Assembly: GCA_033977485.1 (NCBI GenBank)
Contig: CM066984.1
Span: 111,841,251 to 111,905,250 of the forward strand
Length of the DNA: 64,000 nucleotides
Direction: 5' to 3'
Origin: Hydrangea macrophylla
Taxonomy: Eukaryota; Streptophyta; Magnoliopsida; Cornales; Hydrangeaceae
Part shown: positions 21,603 to 32,200 of the stretch, piece after piece
Numbering within the stretch: position 1 is the first letter of the stretch
Layout: the number at the start of each line of letters is the position of its first letter
Translations under genes and position numbers: made by a program
The notes under the pieces: generated by a model
Databases searched by the model: none
Told to the model about the DNA's origin: nothing
The model's input: the letters and a program-made list of their open reading frames with translations, nothing else

Positions 21603-24012
21603 CTACCCAACTGTTGTTATTTACAGGATCTGACTTCGAAGAAGGGTATGAGCGAGACGGTCTCTACTACTTTGGTGATCCTCCATCATCTAAAGTGTCA
21701 TCCTCCAGTCTCCAAGCTTCTGTTTTGCCAGTCTCAAATAATGTTTTGTCATCCTCAAATAATTATGTCTTTTCTCTTCAAACATTAGAGTTGTGGCATG
21801 CTCGTCTAGGACATGCCAATTTTCAATATTTGTGCTGGTTATTTCCTTCTTTAACTAAAGCTTGCAAGGATTCTAATTTTAAATGTGTGGTGTGTGAACT
21901 GTCAAAACATACTCGCACTTCATATATTCCTCGCATGCACCGAGCACCTAGTGCCTTTGATCTTATCCATTCTGATGTGTGGGGGCCTTCACCTGTCACG
22001 GCCCTCTCTCAACACCATTATTATGTCACATTTATTGATGATTACACTCGTTGCACTTGGGTTTATCTAATGAAGAAAAAATCTGAAGTCTTCACTCATT
22101 TTAGAAATTTTCTACAAATGATCAAAACCCAATATCATACTGTTGTGTGTAATATTCGGTCTGATAATGGTAGGGAGTATATAACAGATGAGTTTCGATC
22201 TGCCCTTAACAAAGATGGGATTCTCCAACAACTTACATGTCCTTATACTCCAGAACAGAATGGCGTGGCGGAGCGTAAATACCGTCATATCATGTCTGTA
22301 GTTAGATGTCTCTTATGTGGTATGGGCATTCCTAAATATTTTTGGCACATGGCTGTTCTCACTGCCACTTACCTTATTAATCGTACTCCCAGTCGAGTAC
22401 TACAGGGCAAGGCACCTCTTCACGTGCTTAAGCCTGATAGTACTCTCTTTCCTATTTTGCCACGGGTCTTTGGTTGTACTTGTTTTGTCCAAAATAGGAG
22501 TCCTACCCGTACCAAACTTGATAATAAGGCAGTTCGTTGTGTCTTTTTGGGATATTCATCCATGTCTAAAGGGTATCGGTGTTATGATCCCGCCACTCGT
22601 TACTTCTATCACTCTTTGGATGTTACCTTTCTGGAAATTGTTCCTTTCTTTTCAGGTTCTTCCTCACCAACGCAAGTATCTGTGGAGCTTGTTGAGGACG
22701 ATAATTCTGCTCTACCACGTCCCGTTCCCATCCTTGAGTCTGCTAGTGAATCTCTGCCTTCAGGGCTACATCTACCTCCAGTTATCTCCAGCGATCCCTC
22801 ATAGGTTTACTCTCGCCGTCCACGCTCGACTGCTCCCCTGCTAGATTCTTCTCCGGATTCAGGTATCTCATCTTCTCCTTTACCTTCTGATATTGCTCCT
22901 GAAATTGTTTCTCCCCGTTACCCCACTCGTGTACGTCGCCCCCCTGCTCGCTTTCTTCTTTCTAATAGTACTAACCATCCAATTTTCAAGTATATCTCTT
23001 ATCAGGGATTGTCTACTTCTTATCAGTCATTTATTAGTCAAGTTGATTCGGTCTCCATTCCTCATTCTGTTCATGAGGCCCTCCAGAATCCTAAGTGGGT
23101 GGCTGCTATGAAAGCGAAAATGGCTGCTCTGCAAGGCAATCAAACGTGGGAGCTTGTTGCTCTTCCAGCAGGTGAGCGCACGGTTGGCTGCAAATGGGTC
23201 TTTACCCTGAAATATTTGGCGGAGGGACTATTGATCGCTATAAGGCTCGATTGATTGCTAAGGGTTTTACTCAGGTTCCTGGTAAAGATTTTGGTGCCAC
23301 TTTTGCTCCTGTGGCTAAGCTAACTACAGTTCGTCTTCTGGTTTCGTTAGCTGCTTCTTATTCTTGGCCACTTCATCAACTTGATGTTAAAAATGCTTTC
23401 CTTAATGGTGATTTATCTGAGACTATTTATATGGATCCTCTACCGGATTTTCATGCTCAGGGGGAGTATTCTGGGAAAGTTTGTCGCCTCCGTAAGTCTC
23501 TCTATGGCTTGAAGCAATCTCCTCGTGCATGGTTTAGCCGCTTTAGTGATGTGATTCTTAGTATGGGGTTTATTCGGTGTCACTCCGATCACACATGTTT
23601 TATCTGTCGCCAGTCTCATGGGAGGTGTATTATTATCTCAGTATACGTTGATAATATTATTATTACTGGTGATGATGCATTTGGCATCGCTCGAGTGAAG
23701 CGTGATCTTGGTATGTCGTTTGATATTAAGGACTTGGGTCCTCTTCGTTATTTTCTCGGTATTGAAGTAGCTCGCTCACGCCAAGGTATCTCCTTATCCC
23801 AGCGAAAGTATGCTCTAGATCTTCTTCAGGATACTGGTATGCTTGGGTGTAGACCGACTTCTTCTCCTATGGATCCAAACCTGAAGTTATCTACTGAGTT
23901 GGGGGAATTATTACCTGATCCCTCGGTATATCAGCGTCTTGTAGGTCGTCTAATCTATTTGACGAACACAAGACCGGATCTGACATTTGCTGTTAGTGTT
24001 GTGAGTCAGTTT
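21603..24012 (+). pseudogene. Copia integrase and reverse transcriptase, broken
   Basis: After the Gypsy composite the frame continues with YERDGLYYFGD, then a zinc-binding HARLGHANF...CVVCELSKH, and integrase acidic residues in HSDVWGPS, IRSDNGREY and NGVAERK. It hits TAG at 22802-22804 where the family continues with charged sequence. RT follows: KWVAAMKAKM, KWVF, a frameshift near 23217-23225, then LIAKGFTQVPGKDF, LDVKNAFLNGDL and SLYGLKQSPRAWF. The catalytic YVDD motif reads YVDN (23642-23653). It is interrupted at 24012 by a solo LTR. Confidence 0.9.
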
Positions 24013-25193
24013 TGTTGGCCCAAAAAGGAAACCTTAGAGGGGGGATGAATAAGGTTTTTAAAAGCTAATTAAAAATATGTTCAAATTAATTACCCAATAA
24101 GAAAAATCGCAAAAGTAAAGGAAAGATAAAGAGAAGAGACACTATGCAAACCGTTTTTTAGGTGGTTTGGGAAACCGCACGCCGCGCCCTACTTCCACCC
24201 CTCAAGAACACCTCTTGAGGATTTCACTATCTCATTCTTCTTTGGGTGAAGATTAAACCCTTACAATCTCTCCAAGGAAGAAAATCCTCTTCACTTGAGC
24301 TACGGTTACACCAACCCTTAATACAAACTTCCTTTATAAATAAGATTTGATACAAGAATGAAGACTGTCTCAATAGAGTGGATGAATACAAGATTAAGCT
24401 TCACAATAAATTGCTCTTAAGATATACAAATGAAGACTAGAGCAATAGAATTTATGAACTCACCAAACTAGGGCTCAAGGAGTAAATGTGATGAAATTAA
24501 TTAAAGTTGGATTGATCAAAAGTTGTCAAAAGAAGTACAAATACATGTATTTATAGCTTCCTTAGGATTTCCAACCGTTGGAAGTAGTTGGGAGACTTAA
24601 AAGCTTCATTAAATGCAGTTAACTAGCCGTTACTGTATTTATCGCAGTCATTCAATCGACTGGATTCACAGGGCAGTCGACTGATATTTAAAAAGGATCA
24701 GAAAAAACACAAGGCTCAGTCGACTGCGTCGGGAGGGAAGTCGACTGGATTGTACACAGATAACATCTCTGTGTACACAGGTCGACTGTCCAGTCGACTG
24801 GACCATTAGTCGACTGAAACGAATGGACAGTCGACTGCTCTTTGCAGATTTTCAAAGATAAGTATGGTTTAACTATGTAAAACTTCTTGAATTAAATTGA
24901 GCCCTTAAGAATGATGTTCACATAAATTAAATTGCTTACATAGAGTCCTAGGAAATGATCCAAACAAGATTCTTCAACTTGTAAAGCTCCGTTTGGCTTG
25001 AAACTTTTGAGCACAAATCACCATGTCTCTATGTATGGAGAAAATCATATTTACGATCATGTGAACATATATTGATGTACGAGATACTTTCTGCAACTTA
25101 ATCAACTTAAGATCATTAGAAAATACTACTAAGTAGTTTGTTAATCATCAAAATTATCCATTCAACTAATGGAATAACACTTTGGGGCTAACA
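24013..25193 (-). mobile_element. Solo LTR (Copia-like family B) inside the old Copia
   Basis: 1181 bp, starting TGTTGGCCC and ending GGGGCTAACA on the plus strand, with target duplication AGTTT (24008-24012 and 25194-25198). Its plus-strand left end matches, in reverse, the 3' end of the LTR that stops at 63117: shared are CTTCACCCAAAGAAGA, CTCAAGAGGTGTTCTTGAGG and GGGCCAACA. It is therefore a minus-oriented solo LTR. It contains a cluster of CAGTCGACTG-type palindromes at about 24650-24840. Confidence 0.93.
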
Positions 25194-25198
25194 AGTTT

Positions 25199-25786
25199 AT
25201 GCACTCACCTCGGACCTCTCATTTGGATGCTGTGTATCATATTCTCCGATATCTTAAGACCTGTCCGGGTCTTGGTCTGTTCTTCAAGACAGGAATACAG
25301 TCAGGTCTTTCCTGTTTTACTGATGCCGATTATACAGGTTCGAAAAGTGATAGACGTTCTACTTCTGGTTTGTGTACTTTCCGTGGTGATCACCTAATAT
25401 CATGGAAAACCAAGAAATAGGCAGTAGTCTCCCGTTCTTCTGCTGAAGCTGAGTATCGTGCTATAGCTCAGGGGACATGTGAGCTGCTTTGGCTTCGTTC
25501 TATTCTTGATGAGTTGGGGTTTCCTGTGAAGGGCTCGTTTACTTTGTTTTGTGATAATAAGTCGGCTATCATGTTATCATCCGACTCCGTCCTTCATGAG
25601 AGAACAAAACACATAGAAGTTGATATTCACTTCATCCGTGAAAAAGTTAAGTCAGGAGTTATCTCACCAAGCTTTGTCACCTCACGTGAACAAACAGTAG
25701 ATATGTTTACTAAGTCTATTGGTCCTGGTCTTCTTCAGTTATCTATTCACAAGCTAGGGCTAGTCGATATATTCGCCCCAGCTTGA
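25199..25786 (+). pseudogene. Copia RNase H and C-terminus, with a stop
   Basis: It resumes after the solo LTR with MHSPRTSHLDAVYHILRYLK, the usual continuation of Copia RT, then DADYTGSKSDRRSTSG. TAG at 25418-25420 follows WKTKK. SSAEAEYRA and FCDNKSAIML mark RNase H, and TKHIEVDIHFIREKV leads to a terminal stop at 25784-25786 just before the purine tract. Confidence 0.9.
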
Positions 25787-25793
25787 GGGGGAG

Positions 25794-25972
25794 TGTTGGA
25801 ATTAGGAAATATTTTAATATTGCTGATTTTATTCTTTTTATTTTAGGTCATGTTGATCCGTCTTTATTTCATATTTATTAGGCGATATTTCTTTTCCTTT
25901 TCTGGCTTTCTAGTTTTGTATATATATACATGGGATTAGTTTAATAAAATATTACTTTTCCCAAATTCTATT
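25794..25972 (+). repeat. Copia 3' LTR
   Basis: 179-bp partner of 8243-8421, preceded by the purine tract GCTTGAGGGGGAG (25781-25793). Its outer end abuts FTSH6 sequence GTCACCATAC, which on the minus strand is the splice donor region. Confidence 0.93.
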
Positions 25973-25983
25973 TGTCACCATAC

Positions 25984-26563
25984 CTTCACAGTCCAAACGG
26001 CAAGTTGGGGCCTCCAGGAGGGTTTTGGGATTAAGTTATGAGTAGCAAAGAGCCAAGCAATATCAATGGAAAAGCCAATTCCCCAATGAGTCAAGAATTG
26101 CAGCCACCATGTTCACTTCCATCGGATGAGCTGCGAAATCAACATTCTTTTGCTCAAGTTTCCTCAGCAGCTCTTGTGGCAATCCGGGTAATTGTATCTT
26201 AACCCTCTGAGTTTTCTCAAGTGTAGGATTGAATATCTCAGCCATCGCAACGGTCCCATTCTCGAAGAAGTCCATTTTCTTGAGAGCATCTAGGTACTGC
26301 AAGAACCTCAAGCATGACATTCTGCTTGAAGTGGTCTGAGTTGGGCTCTCTGGTTCTGCTCTTGCAGGATGAGCTATAGATCCTCCTATGAGTCCTAACC
26401 CAGTTGAGTTCAACAGTTTTCAGCAATTTATTTTGATGTCTAGAGGAGTTTTGTGACATGGGTTTTCTCTTTTGATGCTTTTGGGGAGAAGGGTATCCAT
26501 TGAAACATCTTGAGATTTGCAGATGGGCAGGTTGGAGAGAGACAGAGATAGAGCTGGTGACAT
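25984..26563 (-). pseudogene. FTSH6: FTSH6 exon 1 (targeting sequence, lumenal and membrane region), broken
   Basis: ATG is at 26561-26563, followed by a Ser/Leu-rich N-terminus beginning MSPALSLSLSNLPICKSQ. The frame hits TGA at 26420-26422 and continues in the same frame with KLLNSTGLGLIGGS, the expected lumenal-targeting segment, then SRMSCLRFLQYLDALKKMDFFENG and LPGLPQELL. Near 26075 one base is missing, so the predicted hydrophobic segment (PLILLGSLLL) is read in another frame, where TAA (26031-26033) and TGA (25986-25988) follow. The exon ends at 25984 with donor AG|GTATGG. The joined phase with exon 2 fits the family if the missing base is allowed for. The exon lies about 22 kb from exon 2 because of nested insertions. 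Confidence 0.92.
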
Positions 26564-26776
26564 TTTTCTTGGCTCAAATGGTTGCAAGAAATTACAGTTT
26601 GAGGAGTTTGCTGGATTATTGGGAACAAGTGTTTGCAAGTGTGTGTGTGTGTGTTTCTTCTATGTTTTGGGCAGTTGATGGGAGTTTGACAATTTTGGTG
26701 GGAATGTCGTAATATATAAAGTAGTTTTAGAAGAAGAAAAAAAAAGCCAGAAATGAGAATTATGAGATGTTTCTAG
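26564..26776 (-). promoter_or_regulatory. Presumed upstream region of FTSH6
   Basis: Short AT-rich stretch upstream of the FTSH6 start, cut by a foldback MITE. An open frame continues upstream of the ATG but without family resemblance. No clear TATA element was identified. Confidence 0.3.
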
Positions 26777-26971
26777 CAACAATGCTACACACACACCCAT
26801 TTGCACAACTATTTGCACAACACTGCTTAAAAATGTTGGACTTTGTGCTGAAAAGCCTGTACACACAAAATGGTGTGCAGTGTGTGTGCAGATTTTTTAG
26901 CACAAAGTCCAACATTTTTTAGCAGTGTTGTGCAAATGGTTGTGCAAATGGGTGTGTGTGTAGCATTATTC
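26777..26971. mobile_element. Foldback MITE upstream of FTSH6
   Basis: The two halves are near-perfect reverse complements (26781-26849 against about 26900-26967), with AATGCTACACACAC at the outer ends. A 9-bp direct repeat TGTTTCTAG flanks it (26768-26776 and 26972-26980), which fits a Mutator-like target duplication. No coding capacity. Confidence 0.85.
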
Positions 26972-27408
26972 TGTTTCTAGTGCTTTCATTAGGCCTTCTT
27001 TTCTTTTAAGTGGACACTTGGCCCAAGTGTCTTCATTTTTCTCATGAAGGGTCTAGAGAGATTTACGTGGTTTGTTTGATGAATGAATAATATGAAAATT
27101 TAAGGTTCTTAAGTCTATGCTTGCAGCTATCAAATGACAAAAATCCTAAGCAGACTCTCATAACCGCACACTTGTGCTGAAGGAAAAGAAAAAACAAGTA
27201 GCAACTGGATTTGATGTTCTACAGAAAGAAATTTAGATGGAAAGCATATGATAACCACATATAGGACTATCCTGTGTATTAACTCCTATCTTCTCTTTTT
27301 TTCCTCACCTAGTTCTGAAGTTAAATCAAGAGTACCACTATTGCCAAAGCAACTACATTTTCAACAAGTGAAGTTGCTTAGAAACAACCAGTTTGCTCTG
27401 GCCACAAA

Positions 27409-27446
<38 letters not shown>

Positions 27447-27956
27447 GTCTGAACTACTTTCTCAATTTTTTTTATTATTATTTGGGTCATAATTACTTTC
27501 TCAATTTATATGTAGTCATGTATGTTTTGTTTTTCTTTATCCTTTGACTAGCCTTGCACGATAAGGTGGTGTGGGCAGTTTTATTCTTTTATTTCAATAA
27601 ATTTCTCTAATTTCTAGCACAAAAAAATTCTCTAATTTGAACGGGGGTGTCACTAATTCAAAATTTGCAAACGTCCTCCAAATGCAATTAACAAGAACTA
27701 CAAACATCTAACTTTTCCCAAACCTCATGCACTATTTTTGTTCCATTTTTTATTTTATTTTTTGTTGGGTATGTTTGTCCTTTATTATTTGGGATAATTG
27801 CTGGAAAATTCCTCAAACTAACAACGAAGAGTTTAGGGTCCAAAATTTTCTTAATTTGTTAAAAAGTCCCTCAAATTGGAACTCTAATTGTAATCCCTTC
27901 TCTTTCAAACTCTATTTTTTTTTTCTCCCCAAACTTGCCATTCTAATCCCTAGCTG

Positions 27957-28170
27957 CCCACCACCACCACTGCAAACCGCCGCCACTACCAACACCACTG
28001 CAATCCACTACCGCCGCCACCACCACCGCAAGCCGCCACCACCACCACCACCACCATCACGTCGACACCACGAGTCGTTGCCACTACCATTGCGAGTCAC
28101 AACCACCACCACCATCGCGAGCCACCACTACAAACCACCACGAGTCGTCGCCACCACTGCGAACCATCAC
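27957..28170. repeat. CCA/CCG-rich trinucleotide block
   Basis: Imperfect (CCACCN)n with interspersed CGAGTCG and GCGAGTCAC units. It is roughly complementary to the GGT-rich block at 28353-28445, so the two could pair across a spacer of about 180 bp. Confidence 0.85.
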
Positions 28171-28352
28171 GAGGCGTCGATCTAGATCTAGATCTTAACG
28201 TCATCGGCATCACTGGCTGCACAACGAACTCCAACGACCACCTTACTTTCGTGATATAACTTTGAGGTTAGTTGCAGAATATACAAAAATCAAGTGAAAT
28301 TTCACTTGTTATAGGAAAAGTTAAGTGAAACTTGTTTTTTTTTTAGAGAACA

Positions 28353-28445
28353 GTGACTTGATGGGGTGGTGGGGTGGTTGGCGGAGATGGTGGGGTGGTG
28401 GTCGGAGGTGGTAGAGGTGGTAGGGGTGGTGGTAATGGTGGTGAA
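28353..28445. repeat. GGT/GGGG-rich block, potential G-quadruplex
   Basis: Contains runs such as GGGGTGGTGGGGTGG and GATGGTGGGGTGGTGG, i.e. several GGGG and GGG tracts with short loops on the plus strand. Confidence 0.7.
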
Positions 28446-29281
28446 GGGCATTTTAGTCTAAGAAATAGGAAAAGAACTTATCCTTAATGATATATTTAAA
28501 TTGTCCTTAATACTAAAGAATCTTAAGCATTAGTCATTTCCACCAAATGCCATTTTAGAAAGTGTTGTTTCTGCATCTTCAAAATCATAAAGAATGCAAA
28601 ACTTAAAAATATATATATATATATATATATTGATTGCTTGTACTACGGAAAAAAAAAATATTTTGTCCTCTAAAATAATTCTCTACTTAACGAAGTAATT
28701 TATACCCTGAAACACATTAAAAAATTGACCAGTACACAGACTGTTTTAGAACATGAGTCCTCTAAATGTCATAATACACTTCAGAGTTTAGAAACAGATT
28801 TTTGCTTTAGAAAAAATCAGGTTTTAAAAAAGTATTTATTCTGCCAATCATTAAAAAACCACCAAAAATAAAATAAAAAATTTGTTTTAAACCGTGAGCC
28901 CTCTAAAACTAGTAGCGTCACCTAAAAATGCATCTTATGACTTAAGACATCTAAATAAAAACTAGAGAGGAGAGAGAGAACAAAAAGATTTTATACGTGT
29001 ATAAATATTTTTTTTCCCGAGTACAGTACTAACCATAAGCCTCCAATCATCTTAAGCCTGTAATGCCTACCACCCTCGTGTCTTTGAATGGCTTGGGTCT
29101 CAGTCTTAGTTGAGTTTGAACACACACGCAGGTCGAGTACAAAACAAAAGCACTTAATATTGACAACAAAACAAGATCTATAACTATCAAATTGTATTTT
29201 GAGTTTTCAGCTCTGAAAAAGAACTTGGATCATGCCGCACACTCAAGAAAGGTGTGGCGACCGCTGAGATGAATCTGGACA

Positions 29282-32200
29282 TTACAATGTGGTTTCAGAC
29301 GATGCTGCCTCAACTTCTTCTGTATCAGACCTGGAACACCCAAAAAAGAGAAAAAAAATTTAAAATTACTTCAAGCACAATGCTAAACAATCACATTGAT
29401 ATGATTCCAACCACAGGTAGTTCATTTATATGATCCACAGATACACAAAATCAGCGGAATATCTTCATACATATGAATACGCACACATATATACTAGCTA
29501 TCCATCCACGATATCTGATGCCTTGCACCAAATTTTTCTTCAAGTACAATGCTAAACAATTACAATGGTATGATTCCAACCACAGGTAGTTCATTTATAA
29601 GATCCACAAGATCAGTTCGAATATCTCAATACATATACATACATACATACATACATACATACACACACACATACACAGACAGATGTGCATATTAGCTATC
29701 CGATATCCATCCACTATATGTCCGATGCCTAGCACCAAATTCTCACCAACCATACAGACTACATTCTATTCAGAATAATTAGATCCCAAAGCTACAATAT
29801 TAAACCTTGTCCAGTGTATACGTCAGTATAGCACAAAGAATAACTACTGAATCAATATGCTATTAATAATCATGAAGTTTAGTGAGAGGATCCATCTTTC
29901 ATTGATGTTTGCAGTTATTACCAAAATTTAAACATTTAAGAGAAATTTACTTTAGCTTTTCTTTCCTAAATAAAATAAATAAAAAGGAAAAAAGGTGTAC
30001 AGTTTTTAGACATAACTCATGAGATTAAGATTGTCATGACCACTTACCCACGGCCACGTGTCATTCATGTTTTTGTGTTCTCTACCACATAAACAATCCA
30101 CGTTTTAGTTTGCACTATAAGTTGCAGCCTTTTCTTAATATCAAACTATCTAGACTATACTTTTAGCAGGTAAACATACAATTTTGACATTTTTGAGAAT
30201 TTTTTTGCTTCTGATACTTGATGCTACCAGTGCTTTAGCAAGAATTAGCGAGTTTAGGGAAAACAGACGCAGAAAGAAAGAAAAAAATGACAGAAATTCC
30301 AAAAGTTGCAGCATCGACACAAATTCTTTGGAAATATGATTTCCGGAAGACAATGAAGATTACATTTGATATTCTGAATGACCACGAAACTGCAATTAGA
30401 AATAATGATAATTATATGCCAAGAGATGCAAGTTCTATGATTGGGTGGAATGTGGAACTAATGACGAAAAACGGTCTGTTGGAGGGGGGCGCAAACCAGT
30501 TAACGTTTTAACGTTGCTCTAAATAAAGTTCAATGCAAAGAGAAACCTTGTGTGCATCTACGAAGTATGGATAAGGGATATAGATACACAACGTATAGGC
30601 CTGCTTACATGACAGATATTTATAGATATACATTATTAATCGAAAGGGACTCCAAAAAACAAAACAAATAGAATGTTGAAATTTATGGAATAAAATTTCT
30701 CCATAAAAACATCCATGCTACAGGTACAGTCTACTAACTTGGTAACTTCTCCAACAAATACCATAATTGGTAAATACAAGTTAGAACCAATTTTAAAGAT
30801 GGAATCTGAATGCCACAGAAACTGAAATAAAAGTAGATAAAAGGAAAAAAGAAATAGGATGCAGATAGAAAAATTGTACATAGGCTAATACTCACTGCAT
30901 GATTTCCTCCAGGTCTTTCACGGCTTGACTTAATGCGTAAAGAGTCATCTTTTTAACCTGTTTCAAGAAGCAATATACCCATATTCAGAAGATATTGCTG
31001 TAAACAAAACTCTTGTATATTGCTCTAAAAGCTGCAAAAGTATTCTTTTTCGTTTAAGAGGCATCAAACCAAGCTATAGGTCCAACAACATCAATAAACC
31101 TAGGCACGGAAAAATAAAAAATAAAAAGTGCCCGTGGAAGCAAGCATTTCAAATTTTTGTTGTTTTCTCACGTTACTGTGGTACTGGTCATGTTTAGTTA
31201 CAATTTATTGAGTTCTATGAGATGGGCTTTTGAGAACTTAGGGTTCTGATGGAAACAGGCTGCAATTATGGTCGGTGATATTTCAGGTCAAATCATGTTA
31301 TTGTGTTTTTATTTTATGTCATAGTAGATTTCGAAGCCTCTTAATAATCAAAATTTTAACTTCCCCGTTTAAGCCTTAGTCCTAATAAAGTAAGAACACT
31401 TCTAGCAACCTACAAATGTTGATGTAATCACTTCATCCCAATATGAGGTCAGGAGAATTTGATATTTTATTTGTGCGATGTGGCTGAACCCTCTTGTGTT
31501 CTTCAAGTACTACACTTGGAAATCTACTCAGCTCCAAAACAGCCCCTATTGTAGCCTTTAAACATATTTTACCCCATTTCACTGCTAATCAATCCTATTA
31601 AATTATGGTATGATTCACACCATTAGGCCTGTATTTTAACACCTAAACCCTTGGTATAATTGAAACTAACAATTCTACAAGCTGCCAATTCCAACATCCA
31701 ACCAATTTCGTAGCCTTTTCATCTCCATACCCTAGTTACCATTTGAAACTATAAATCTACAAGCTTTCTTTAACAAAATCCACACAAACCTCCCATTAAG
31801 ACTTTGTTCCAAGTTTTTCATAGCTGTCCTTCACCACCACCCCGTGCACTGAAAAACAAATAAATGAACAAGTACGCTGCAAGGTACGATACAAATACCT
31901 CTAATTTGTCTTCCTTAGCCCTATGATCCTCAGGAAGAACACGAAATTCCTCCGTCAAACGGATGCACTCACCAACATTTTCGGGTGAAACAAAGTCAAG
32001 AGCAACCTTTATGCACGACTGTAAACATCAGCAAATAAATGTAGATTAGAGACTTAGATAACATCATTAAACAAAGAAATTCACAACTAGCCCCAACCCC
32101 AAACCTCCAAAATATCAGCAAGCACGTATTGTTATATAGGACAGTTCCAGTAGCAGTTATGCATAATCATCCAAAAATCAAATCATATTATTAATCCTAT

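Larger units (their letters stand above)
8243..25972 (+). mobile_element. Ty1/Copia retrotransposon, old, gag-less, disrupted by two later insertions
   Basis: Two 179-bp LTRs starting TGTTGGAATTAGG bound the element. A primer site TGGTATCAGAGCC follows the left LTR and a purine tract GAGGGGGAG precedes the right one. Copia-order pol (protease, integrase, RT, RNase H) can be followed through the insertions, with stops and frameshifts. Only about 0.8 kb lies between primer site and protease, with no gag or zinc-knuckle frame. Removing the Gypsy composite (12 kb) and solo LTR (1.2 kb) leaves an element of about 4.5 kb. The right LTR ends 11 bp from the FTSH6 exon 1 donor. Flanks TGTTA (8238-8242) and TGTCA (25973-25977) may be a target duplication with one mismatch. 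Confidence 0.92.
1326..26563 (-). pseudogene. FTSH6: FTSH6-like chloroplast ATP-dependent zinc metalloprotease, disabled and split by nested transposons
   Basis: FtsH proteases are thylakoid-membrane AAA+ zinc proteases; the FTSH6 branch has been linked to LHCII turnover and heat or senescence responses. Five exons are recognisable on the minus strand: 25984-26563, 3323-3855, 2511-2824, 1759-1999 and 1326-1667. They carry the N-terminal targeting and membrane region, Walker A (GPPGTGKT), Walker B (FIDEID), the second region of homology ([17 protein letters not shown]), the HEIGH zinc motif and the C-terminal helices. Lesions seen directly are stops at 26420-26422, 26031-26033 and 25986-25988, a one-base loss near 26075, a one-base gain near 3526-3530, and loss of sequence resembling the family after GRF at the end of exon 2, where a repeat begins. 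Intron 1 is about 22 kb, of which only about 0.6 kb is not transposon. No functional protein can be made as it stands. Sequencing error could explain a single frameshift but not the whole set. Confidence 0.93.
26981..29281. other. Intergenic region between FTSH6 and the JmjC gene
   Basis: 2.3 kb of mostly AT-rich DNA with a (TA)n run (27416-27442), a CCA/CCG-rich block, a GGT-rich block and another TA run (28606-28630). A 152-codon frame at 27727-28185 is only the translation of the CCA/CCG repeat. The JmjC 3' UTR should lie at the right end. No gene is supported here. Confidence 0.6.

Noticed and set aside
22317..23111. Hydrophobic plus-strand frames of 175 and 72 codons
   Set aside because: Alternate-frame shadows of the Copia integrase and RT region; the true frame contains the integrase and RT motifs.
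27727..28185. 152-codon proline/histidine-rich frame
   Set aside because: It is the translation of the CCA/CCG trinucleotide block, with an arbitrary hydrophobic start. No domain and no flanking gene structure.
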